A stretch of 40,271 nucleotides of DNA from an uncultured Deferribacteraceae bacterium (GTDB lineage Bacteria; Chrysiogenota; Deferribacteres; Deferribacterales; Mucispirillaceae). The notes beneath the pieces are model-generated. The model saw only the letters and a program-made list of their open reading frames with translations, was not told the origin of the DNA and made no database searches. Positions 25,499 to 33,381 of the stretch are shown here, in pieces. Each line of letters opens with the position of its first letter. Within the stretch, counting starts at the first letter, position 1. The stretch covers positions 1-40,271 of the forward strand of contig CAMRDM010000012.1 in NCBI GenBank assembly GCA_947041225.1, in the 5' to 3' direction. Made by a program: the position numbers and the translations under genes.

Positions 25499-26215
25499 TC
25501 AACCCTTTTTAAGTTGCGATGATTTACTATATTGATCTACCATAGATGTTGCAACCTCATCAACAGAGTTAGAGATCGTCTTAATATTATTATCACCATT
25601 TTTTCCAAACTTAGATAATTTATCAAGTAACGCTATTATACTATCTACTGAATCTTGCATATCTTGTATAGGAGATCCACTGTATATATCTTTTAGGGTT
25701 TCTAGAGATGCTATCGCATTAAACCTATCATTAAGCCCCATGTCATGAATTGGTTTGCCACTTGTTCCTTGTAACCCGTGTTCATATCCGATAGTCGAAA
25801 GAGTTAACAGTTCTGACGGATCAAGCGGTTTGCCTTGATTAGCATGTGTTAATAAAGCTTCTAGTTCGATAATTGTTAAGTTTTGTGGATCAAGATCATT
25901 AATATTTATAGTTTGATTAATCTCTTTACCGTAACCGTTATCTTCCCATACTTTTGCATTTATAATAGGATTTTCATCAGTAGAATTTTCAGCATAACTT
26001 AGCTCAAAAGCTATGTTGCCCATCCCACCTCCACCTATCCTAGTTTTTTTTTCTTTTTCTTCTTCTGTTGGCAGTCGTATCAGAACACTTTTTGTCAATT
26101 CTGTATTAAAAACACTGTTTGTGTTATCGGCATTATCAACATTACTATTTGTTTTGTTAGGTATCCCTGTTGGTCTAGAAAAATTTGTTAGAGGGTTACT
26201 TTGTTTAATATTCAT
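25499..26215 (-). CDS. Unknown protein, paralogue of the gene at 24750
   Basis: 238 residues. The same architecture as its neighbour: MNIKQSNPLTNF start, GGGGMGNIAFELSYAENSTD, ENPIINAKVWEDNG, ININDLDPQNLTIIELEALL, a GLNDRFNAIASLE stretch and a MVDQYSKSSQ end. The AAGGATATAACAAG ribosome-site region before both ATGs is identical, so the unit including its leader was duplicated. The two differ most in the middle (residues 45-60 and 130-200), which suggests selection on that part. The gap between them is 44 bases, so they are probably co-transcribed. Confidence 0.75.
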   Translation of the reverse strand: MNIKQSNPLTNFSRPTGIPNKTNSNVDNADNTNSVFNTELTKSVLIRLPTEEEKEKKTRIGGGGMGNIAFELSYAENSTDENPIINAKVWEDNGYGKEINQTININDLDPQNLTIIELEALLTHANQGKPLDPSELLTLSTIGYEHGLQGTSGKPIHDMGLNDRFNAIASLETLKDIYSGSPIQDMQDSVDSIIALLDKLSKFGKNGDNNIKTISNSVDEVATSMVDQYSKSSQLKKG

Positions 26216-26243
26216 CTTGTTATATCCTTGTTATTTTTTAATG

Positions 26244-26282
26244 TATACTCTGGCTAAGACTTAAAGCATTAACCAGAGTATA
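26244..26282. terminator. Inverted repeat between the exported-protein gene and the paralogue pair
   Basis: TATACTCTGG and CCAGAGTATA are perfect complements with 19 bases between. The plus strand continues GTTTTAATCTTT, but the genes on both sides run on the minus strand, where A residues follow. It may act as an attenuating or processing hairpin more than as a full terminator. Confidence 0.4.
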
Positions 26283-26292
26283 GTTTTAATCT

Positions 26293-26877
26293 TTAGTTGC
26301 TTGTAAATGAGAAGTCTTGATATGCCGTTTTTGTTTTATATGGATAAGTTGTACCAGTGTGTTGTGAGCTAAATCTTTTTATACCAGGGTAAGAGATTGT
26401 TCCGCAATCAAAGAGATATATAAAACCTGAAATATTGTTGTAGTTATCATAAAGATATTTCGTACCTATAATTCTTGTAGGTTGGAAAGCAAGTGTTGTT
26501 TTATCATGATCTGCCATACCAATTACTGTTACTTGAACTAATAAACGCCAATTTGTATCTTCATGATAACGATACCACGTTACTTCTGCTGATTGTAACG
26601 GTAAAGGTCTATTAAATCTTGTTGTTGCATCAAGAGGTTCTTCTGATGTAAACGTTGAAGAGTCTTCCGTATTTAAAACTATTTCGATAGCCTCTTTAGA
26701 GTTGTTGTCGCCCTCTAAACTTACATCTTCTTGATAATCACCAAAACCTGCTTGAAAATCTTCTGCTACTGGTTCTGAAGCGTTAACAGATGATAATAAA
26801 CTCATTCCTAAAAATATTGAGAATAATAACATTAAACCTATAACTTTGAAATTTAAGAAACTTTTTACTTTAAACAT
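26293..26877 (-). CDS. Small exported protein of unknown function
   Basis: 194 residues from ATG 26877, chosen because AGGAGGAC lies seven bases upstream; the in-frame ATG at 26904 has no such site. The signal peptide ends in SLLSSVNASEP, with likely cleavage after VNA, and no lipobox. An acidic, unstructured stretch (residues 35-75) follows, then a beta-rich part with VTWYRYHEDTNWRLLVQVTV and ISYPGIKRFSSQHTG. No family recognised. Likely periplasmic or secreted. Confidence 0.75.
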   Translation of the reverse strand: MFKVKSFLNFKVIGLMLLFSIFLGMSLLSSVNASEPVAEDFQAGFGDYQEDVSLEGDNNSKEAIEIVLNTEDSSTFTSEEPLDATTRFNRPLPLQSAEVTWYRYHEDTNWRLLVQVTVIGMADHDKTTLAFQPTRIIGTKYLYDNYNNISGFIYLFDCGTISYPGIKRFSSQHTGTTYPYKTKTAYQDFSFTSN

Positions 26878-27528
26878 AATGCGTCCTCCTAAGTTGACTT
26901 GCATTTACTATATTCGATAACAGTTATAAACATTTTTGCCGTACTAATTTTTAACCTGTTGCTATACTGTATCTATTTTATTTTAAAACTAATAATATTT
27001 ATCTCTAAAATTGTCTAAAAAATAGTAAAATAAATCTCTATCTATCACATAAGTGAGAAATTATTTCCTACTAAAAACTAATATATTAATATAAATATCT
27101 ATATATTAGAGATAAATCTGTTACCATTGATAATTAAAGCTTTTTAAAATCATGAGCAAGAGTATACGCCCCATTAATACTAGAAATGGTTACTGTAGCT
27201 AGACTTCGCTACATTTGTGTTTAGTATACAAGCAAATATTATGCCTAAAGGGATAAAACTGCTCTAAAAGAATTTATAGTTCAAGTAGATGATTATCTAC
27301 GACTTATTATTCGTAATCTGTAAACTACGACTAATTACTTATTAATATTCATTAAATAACCAATCCTTATCGCTATGATACTCTTCTATATCAACATATT
27401 GTGGTTACGATTAATTGTTGATAATTCATATTTATTACAATATAATGCTATTCAAATATATTTATGTTAAACTATATCATTTTTAAAATATATTGATATT
27501 AAATTGTAATTATGGGGGATAATTGTTT
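26878..27528. other. Divergent intergenic region
   Basis: About 650 AT-rich bases between the exported-protein gene and the next GLUG gene. It contains a short hairpin (TGTAGC and GCTACA near 27190-27212) and the GLUG promoter at 27419-27447. I see no other structure and no coding potential. Confidence 0.5.
27419..27447 (+). promoter_or_regulatory. Promoter of the fourth complete GLUG gene
   Basis: TTGATA at 27419-27424, 17 bases, perfect TATAAT at 27442-27447, with a leader of about 75 bases. Best -10 box of the five GLUG promoters. Confidence 0.7.
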
Positions 27529-30441
27529 ATGAATAAAGTATTACCATTCTTGGTGATGCTATCAATAATCGTAATATGTCAAGGGTGTTTGGATAATGTA
27601 GATAGAACTGCTTCGACTTATTTTTATCTTAGTGATGATTTTACTATTGCAAGTGTAGATGGTAAATATTTTCAAAGTACAGATGGCTCGTTAAATTATA
27701 AAATTGGTAGAGTAGAGATTAATGATGTAGATGCAGAAAAGAAGGAAGTTCTCACTATAACGCATGAGTTAGAGAGTGCTATAAAGACTGAGTTGACTAA
27801 AATGAGTATTGATACGAATACCAATTATATTTTAGGAGATGCGATAACAAAAAGTGGTGATGTTGGGTATGGAGAGAAGTTAATTATTGAGTTTGGTATA
27901 GAGATTGTAGAGACGGTGAGTAGCCGTACGATAGATGGTATATACTCTTTTGTAATAAGGTTTGATAACGATAGTACACCTTCTTTAGATGAAGAGCTTA
28001 CTTTTTATCTGTGTGAGGTTGTTACTATTGCGGGTATTGGCGATAAAAGTTTCATAAGTGATAGCACTTATTTAAATTATACGGTTGAAGGTGTTGATTT
28101 GCTAGGTATAGGTAGCGACACGATATCGGATCAATTAGAACATTTACTGAGAACTATGCTTGATAGAAAGAGTATCCGTGCCAATATCGACTATACTTTA
28201 GGAGAGCCTATATCAAGTGGAAGTATAGCGACTGGTGAGAGTTTAGTTATCAAGTTTGATATAGATATAAGATCTTTGGATAGTGATAAAGTAATATCGG
28301 ATACATATTCATTTACGATATTGTTTAACGATAAAGTTGGTTCTTGGAGTGGATACGATAAGATTGAGCCTGATAGAGATATTGCGGATAATTATCTTAT
28401 AAAAGTTCCTGCGAATTTAGCATGGTTAGCAGATCAGGAAGAGATTAATACGAACGTTCTATTTTTAAATAATATAGATATGGGTGGCTATCCTTTTACG
28501 GGTATAAAAAGGTTTAGTGGTATTTTTGATGGTAACGGTAAGAGTATATCGAATATAAATATAGATAGTGGTACAAGTTTTGATAGATCATCTGGGTTAA
28601 TACAGAGTATCACAGGCGAGAGTGTTATAAAGAATTTAACACTTAAAGGTGGTACGGTTCGTGGCGGTAGATATGTAGGAAGTTTTGTAGGAACGGTTGG
28701 AGTAGTAGATGATATTGTTAGAACTATTGATATCAATCGAGACAACTTCACGATAGATAATTTAACAAGTGATTTAGCGTTAGTTTTAGATGATTTAGAT
28801 AGTGCTTCGGAGTATGATGTTGCTATAGGTGGTTTTGTTGCGATGATTAATGATCGTACGGTTACGATTAGGAACTCTATTTATCGAGGAGATATATTAT
28901 CTAGTTCAAATAAGGAGTCAACAATTGGTGGTTTTATAGGTAAGATATCCAACTCTGATATCACGATGAAGAAGTTGACAAACTACAGTAATATATCTGT
29001 TGCGAGCGATATTGAGGGTATAAATATTATCGGTGGAATTCTTGGAGAGTATGTAATTACGGGAATGGATAGTTTAATAGTTTATGGATCAGAGTTAGTC
29101 AATAATGGAGATTTATCAAGCAATAGTAATAGCGAGGGTATAGTAGGTGGAATTATCGGAGTGAACAATTCTAATGATAACAGTGAGAGTACTATAAGTA
29201 TAGTATCTAGTGTAAATACAGGAAAGCTAAGTGGCGATAATATATTAGGTGGCGTGATAGGATTTAGTCGTAATGCTAAGTTAGAGGTAATAGATACGCA
29301 TAATAGTGGTTTGATCGAGGGTATTATAGATATAGACAGATTAGTTATTCTTGGTTCTGGAGGCGGAATAATAGGATCAAATGCTGGTATAGAGCCAGTA
29401 AGTATTTTGAACGTATCAAACAGTGGATCAGTACAGGGCAGTTTTATGTATAGTGGTGGTATAATAGGTAATAACAGTAGTTTAGGAACAACAGATATAA
29501 TTGGTTGTTCTAATACTGGAAATATATCAGGTAATATGTATACAGGTGGCATTATAGGAGAGAACAGTATTGATTTATCTATGACGTTGATAAACAGTTA
29601 TAACATAGGTACGATAAGTAGTAGTAACTCTAGTTATGTATATCTAGGTGGTTTAATTGGGTCTAATACTGCGTCAGACACTAAATTAAGTGGATCGTAT
29701 AATAGAGGCAACTTAACGATTAGCGAGAAGATTAATATTACTCCACTAGAGGTTTTCGTAGGAGGATTAATAGGTAGAAGTCTTAAAACTACGAGTATAG
29801 AGAAAGTGTATAATTCAGGCGATATAGATATAGTTATTTCCCCTTCTGCCGTTTCAGTTGGAGGTATAATAGGTTTCGGTTCGGCTTTAACAGTGAGTGA
29901 AAGCTATAATACGGGAGATATTTTTAGTGATAATGATATCAATGTACAATCAACAACGAGTGCAGAAAATTATGTAGGAGGCATTGTTGGATCGATTGTC
30001 AATAGTCGCACAGCAGATCGCAATTATTTGGTTAAGATAAGCGATAGTTATAATGTAGGAGATATATGGAGCAAAGGAGTTGCAGGCGGTATAATAGGCA
30101 ATAATTATTACGAGGGTAGTAATAGTAATCGGCTAGAAATTTCACACTCATTTAATTACGGCACGGTTACGGGAGGTATATTATCAGGAATGATTATAGG
30201 AAGTATATATGAGTTAATCACGACGGCGATATATACAGATAATTACTGGTACTCTCTAAGCGTTTCAGAGAGCGACAATCTTCAAATTGGAGGTGCGAGA
30301 CTTGATTTTGATGAGTTTCGTATTGCAGATAATTTTGAAGATTGGAAAGTAAATATTGATGGCAGTAAGTGGGAGATTTTAGAGGGCATAAATTATCCAA
30401 CTCTTGTGAATAATAAAGAGATAGACACACAGATTAATTAG
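27529..30441 (+). CDS. Large, divergent GLUG-repeat lipoprotein with two FTIAS-like modules
   Basis: 970 residues from ATG 27529, which I prefer to the in-frame TTG at 27523 because GGGGG at 27514-27518 is then ten bases away. The signal peptide ends in the lipobox-like ICQGC (Cys20), with unusual Cys and Gln at -3 and -2. Two tandem copies of the N-terminal module follow: one from FYLSDDFTIASVDGK to YSFVIRF and one from FYLCEVVTIAGIGDK to YSFTILF. Then come the entry domain (NLAWLADQ, NNIDMGGYPFTGI), about 15 GLUG-like units more diverged than in the paralogues (GGIIGNNSS, GGIVGSIVN, SYNTGDI) and the cap (DNYWYS, FEDWKV, WEIL, YPTL). It is the oldest-looking member and lacks the near-identical repeat blocks of the others. 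Own promoter and hairpin. Confidence 0.85.
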   Translation: MNKVLPFLVMLSIIVICQGCLDNVDRTASTYFYLSDDFTIASVDGKYFQSTDGSLNYKIGRVEINDVDAEKKEVLTITHELESAIKTELTKMSIDTNTNYILGDAITKSGDVGYGEKLIIEFGIEIVETVSSRTIDGIYSFVIRFDNDSTPSLDEELTFYLCEVVTIAGIGDKSFISDSTYLNYTVEGVDLLGIGSDTISDQLEHLLRTMLDRKSIRANIDYTLGEPISSGSIATGESLVIKFDIDIRSLDSDKVISDTYSFTILFNDKVGSWSGYDKIEPDRDIADNYLIKVPANLAWLADQEEINTNVLFLNNIDMGGYPFTGIKRFSGIFDGNGKSISNINIDSGTSFDRSSGLIQSITGESVIKNLTLKGGTVRGGRYVGSFVGTVGVVDDIVRTIDINRDNFTIDNLTSDLALVLDDLDSASEYDVAIGGFVAMINDRTVTIRNSIYRGDILSSSNKESTIGGFIGKISNSDITMKKLTNYSNISVASDIEGINIIGGILGEYVITGMDSLIVYGSELVNNGDLSSNSNSEGIVGGIIGVNNSNDNSESTISIVSSVNTGKLSGDNILGGVIGFSRNAKLEVIDTHNSGLIEGIIDIDRLVILGSGGGIIGSNAGIEPVSILNVSNSGSVQGSFMYSGGIIGNNSSLGTTDIIGCSNTGNISGNMYTGGIIGENSIDLSMTLINSYNIGTISSSNSSYVYLGGLIGSNTASDTKLSGSYNRGNLTISEKINITPLEVFVGGLIGRSLKTTSIEKVYNSGDIDIVISPSAVSVGGIIGFGSALTVSESYNTGDIFSDNDINVQSTTSAENYVGGIVGSIVNSRTADRNYLVKISDSYNVGDIWSKGVAGGIIGNNYYEGSNSNRLEISHSFNYGTVTGGILSGMIIGSIYELITTAIYTDNYWYSLSVSESDNLQIGGARLDFDEFRIADNFEDWKVNIDGSKWEILEGINYPTLVNNKEIDTQIN

Positions 30442-30485
30442 ATAGGTAATAACTTATAAAATTATTATAAAATCATATAAAAAAC

Positions 30486-30516
30486 ACCCCTATAGTTTTA
30501 ACGCTGTAGGGGGTTA
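30486..30516 (+). terminator. Hairpin terminator, loop orientation B with A-type flank
   Basis: ACCCCTATAG pairs with CTGTAGGGGGT; the loop is the B orientation, but the left flank (ATCATATAAAAAAC) is that of the A-type copies. Only a weak T run follows (GTTAATTTAT). Confidence 0.65.
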
Positions 30517-30545
30517 ATTTATGCTTAAAATCAGATGTAATACTA

Positions 30546-30574
30546 TTGACAAATATCTTATTAAGTATTAGATT
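30546..30574 (+). promoter_or_regulatory. Promoter of the fifth and sixth complete GLUG genes
   Basis: TTGACA at 30546-30551, 17 bases, TAGATT at 30569-30574. The leader is about 160 bases, twice that of the other GLUG genes. The next gene (33382) has no promoter or terminator before it, so both genes probably depend on this one. Confidence 0.65.
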
Positions 30575-30732
30575 ATTGAGATCTGTATATGTTTTATCAT
30601 AATGTATATGTATTACCATAATGTATGTGTATTACTATATACTAATTGTTTTTATTTTCCGTCCTTATTCATAGTTTTTATTTATCTGTTCTTGCTTTGT
30701 TTCATAGTAGATAAAAAAATAGCTTAGGAGTT

Positions 30733-30780
30733 AGATCACATGCTTAAAAGAATTCAGATCACATGCTTAAAAGAATTCAG
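30733..30780 (+). repeat. 23 bp tandem duplication over the start codon of a GLUG gene
   Basis: Two perfect copies, 30733-30755 and 30756-30778, then the first two bases (AG) of a third. Each copy contains an ATG (30740 and 30763). As 23 is not a multiple of three, the two ATGs are in different frames. Only the first ATG leads into the signal peptide and lipobox. Confidence 0.9.
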
Positions 30781-33313
30781 CAATTCATTCACAGTTCAAT
30801 TAAGAAAGGTTTTATTACTTTCAACGTTAATGTTAATGACGTTACTATTAGGTGCGTGTGCTGATGTTGGCAACGGTGGTGTAACTCCAGATTATTCGCC
30901 TAGTTTTGATTTAGGTGCAACATTCACAATTGCAAGTTTAGGCGATGGCAAAAACTTTATACAAGATGAAGATAATACTTCAAAATATTCTATTGAAGAT
31001 GTAAGTTCAGTTGATAAAAATAACGAAGCGATAGTAGACGAATTAAAAACAAAAATAAAAACTACATTAGAGACAAATATAACAGGCACAGCGGTAACTT
31101 TTGACGATGTAGGTATAACAGGCGATGCAGTTGCTGATGAGACATTAACTGTAACGGTTGCAACAACAATCACAGAAACAGCAACTGCTAATACAGCAAC
31201 AAACAGTTATATTTTCACAATCGGTTTTGCTAAAGAGCTTGTAAAATGGGACGGCACAGTAATTGAGATCACACCAACAACAGACGGAGTTTATGAAATC
31301 TATAACGGTTCACACCTTGCATGGATAGCACAACAAACAAGACTAGCTGGTACTCCTGATAATTTCACAACTAAAACAGTTAGGTTCATGAACTCAGTTG
31401 ATATGGATAATAAAACTGATGATACAGGTGCAACAGTTTTCACAGGTATGGGAGAATTTGCAGGCAGATTAGAGGGTAACCATAAGATGATCTACGGTTT
31501 AAATATTGATAAATCAGCTGAGAATAACGTTGGTTTAATTTCTATATTAGGTTATGGTGGCTATATAGATAATCTCACAATTGCAAGTGGACAGGTTAAA
31601 GGGGAATTATTTGTTAGTGCATTTGTAGGACAGGTTGCAGATCTTGCGGTAGTTACGATCAAAGGCGTTACAAATCATGCAACAGTAGAAGGAAGTAATT
31701 TTGTTGGTGCATTTGTAGGACAGACTAAACATCGTGCAACAGTTACGATCATAGGCGTTACAAATCATGCAACAGTAAAAGGAGATAGAAATACTGTCGG
31801 TGGGCTTGTTGGAGAGAGTGCTGGTGATTCTCTAACAATATCTAATAGTTCAAACAGAGGCAATATAACAGGAAAAGCTCTTGTCGGTGGGCTTGTTGGA
31901 GAGAGTGTTAAGGGAGATAGTTTTAGTAGTATTTTAACAATAGATAACAGTTCAAACACAGGCAGTGTGAGCGGTGTTGAGAGCGTCGGTGGGCTTGTTG
32001 GAAAGAGTACTAAGGGTACTTTAACAATAGCTAACAGTTCAAACACAGGCAATGTGAGCGGTAGAGGTGTTGTCGGTGGGCTTGTCGGAGAGAGTAATTC
32101 TTTTGGTTATACTTTAACAATAGATAACAGTTCAAACATCGGCACAGTAACAGGCACAGCAACAGGCACAGCAACAGGAGCAAATAATAAGGTAGGTGGG
32201 CTTGTTGGATCGAGTGGGGATAGTTCAACTCTAACAATATCTAATAGTTCAAACAGCAAAGATGTAACAGGAGCAAATAATGAGGTAGGTGGGCTTGTTG
32301 GATCGACTGGGAATTATTCAGATATAACAATAACAATAGATAATAGTTCAAACACAGGCAGTGTGAGCGGTGTTGAGAGCGTCGGTGGGCTTGTTGGATC
32401 GAGTGGGGATAGTTCAACTCTAACAATATCTAGTAGTTCAAACAGCAAAGATGTAACAGGTAAAGGTTATGTCGGTGGGCTTGTTGGATATAGTGGGCTT
32501 GGTGTTGGAGATAGTTATAAAGGTTCAACAACTTTAACAATATCTAAGAGTTCAAACACAGGCACTGTAAATGGCACAGGTGATAATATAGGTGGGCTTG
32601 TTGGATATAGTAAGGGTACAGGTTCAATTTTAACAATATCTAAGAGTTCAAACATCGGCACAGTAACAGGAACAGGTAATAAGATAGGTGGACTTGTTGG
32701 AGAGAGTGATACTGGTTCAACTTTAACAATAGATAATAGTTCAAACAGCAAAGATGTAACAGGCACAGGTAATACAACAGGTAATAAGATAGGTGGACTT
32801 GTTGGAGCGAGTGCTGGTAAGTTAACAACAAGTAATAGTTCAAACAGTGGCAACATTAAAGGACATACAGATATCGGTGGCTTGTATGGGTACATCACAT
32901 TGCATACTGATGAGGATCGTACTGTTAATAGTTCAAACAGTGGTAATGTTAATGGTGAAAATTCTGTAGGTGGAATTATTGGAGGTAGTTATTCAGAGCA
33001 GTATCTAGCAAATGTTTATAGCTATGCGAAAAGTATAACTTCTGCTACTTCTCAACGCGGTGGAATAGTAGGACGTCATGAACGAGGACCTACTTTTACA
33101 GTACAAAGTGTTTATTGGTTGTATGATACTACAAACGGAACAGTAGGTATTGAAGCCTATGTTGGTGGTGGTAATATTATCGTCGTTACTGGATCTAAGT
33201 TTGTAAAACGCAATATTACAGAGTTCAAAAGTAAAGATAGTTTCATTGATTGGGATTTTGAGGATGTTTGGGAGATTTTAGAGGACGTTGAATATCCAAC
33301 ACTTAGAAAGTAA
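30740..33313 (+). CDS. GLUG-repeat lipoprotein with possible phase-variable start
   Basis: 857 residues from ATG 30740, nine bases after AGGAG. The signal peptide is unusually long (40 residues to Cys40 in LLGAC) because its first part is encoded by the 23 bp duplication. One FTIAS-like module follows (FDLGATFTIASLGDGK to YIFTIGF), then the entry domain (KWDG, HLAWIAQQ, NSVDMDNK, FAGRLEGNHK) with two GVTNHATV units, about 13-14 GLUG repeats and the cap (VYWLYD, WDFEDVWEIL, YPTLR). Several repeats are near-identical at DNA level (for example around 31950, 32345 and 34060), and 32798-33044 is almost the same as 34402-34648 in the next gene. Probably a surface protein; co-transcribed with the gene at 33382. 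Confidence 0.85.
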   Translation: MLKRIQITCLKEFSNSFTVQLRKVLLLSTLMLMTLLLGACADVGNGGVTPDYSPSFDLGATFTIASLGDGKNFIQDEDNTSKYSIEDVSSVDKNNEAIVDELKTKIKTTLETNITGTAVTFDDVGITGDAVADETLTVTVATTITETATANTATNSYIFTIGFAKELVKWDGTVIEITPTTDGVYEIYNGSHLAWIAQQTRLAGTPDNFTTKTVRFMNSVDMDNKTDDTGATVFTGMGEFAGRLEGNHKMIYGLNIDKSAENNVGLISILGYGGYIDNLTIASGQVKGELFVSAFVGQVADLAVVTIKGVTNHATVEGSNFVGAFVGQTKHRATVTIIGVTNHATVKGDRNTVGGLVGESAGDSLTISNSSNRGNITGKALVGGLVGESVKGDSFSSILTIDNSSNTGSVSGVESVGGLVGKSTKGTLTIANSSNTGNVSGRGVVGGLVGESNSFGYTLTIDNSSNIGTVTGTATGTATGANNKVGGLVGSSGDSSTLTISNSSNSKDVTGANNEVGGLVGSTGNYSDITITIDNSSNTGSVSGVESVGGLVGSSGDSSTLTISSSSNSKDVTGKGYVGGLVGYSGLGVGDSYKGSTTLTISKSSNTGTVNGTGDNIGGLVGYSKGTGSILTISKSSNIGTVTGTGNKIGGLVGESDTGSTLTIDNSSNSKDVTGTGNTTGNKIGGLVGASAGKLTTSNSSNSGNIKGHTDIGGLYGYITLHTDEDRTVNSSNSGNVNGENSVGGIIGGSYSEQYLANVYSYAKSITSATSQRGGIVGRHERGPTFTVQSVYWLYDTTNGTVGIEAYVGGGNIIVVTGSKFVKRNITEFKSKDSFIDWDFEDVWEILEDVEYPTLRK
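32798..33044 (+). repeat. 247 bp block shared with the next GLUG gene (34402-34648)
   Basis: The two copies are offset by exactly 1604 bases. By eye I count about four differences in 247 bases. The block codes the last GLUG repeats before the cap, from GLVGASAGKLTT to SYAKSITS. Confidence 0.9.
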
Positions 33314-33381
33314 CAAGTTGTAACATATAAAGAGCAGAAATAAATAGTATTCAGATAATTAAAGTTTAGGAGTGATAAACA

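Noticed and set aside
29082-29552. Antisense open frames rich in Pro/Leu within GLUG genes (also at 31765, 32515 and 33981)
   Set aside because: They are the mirror of the Gly/Ser/Asn repeat codons; long antisense frames are expected in such repeats.
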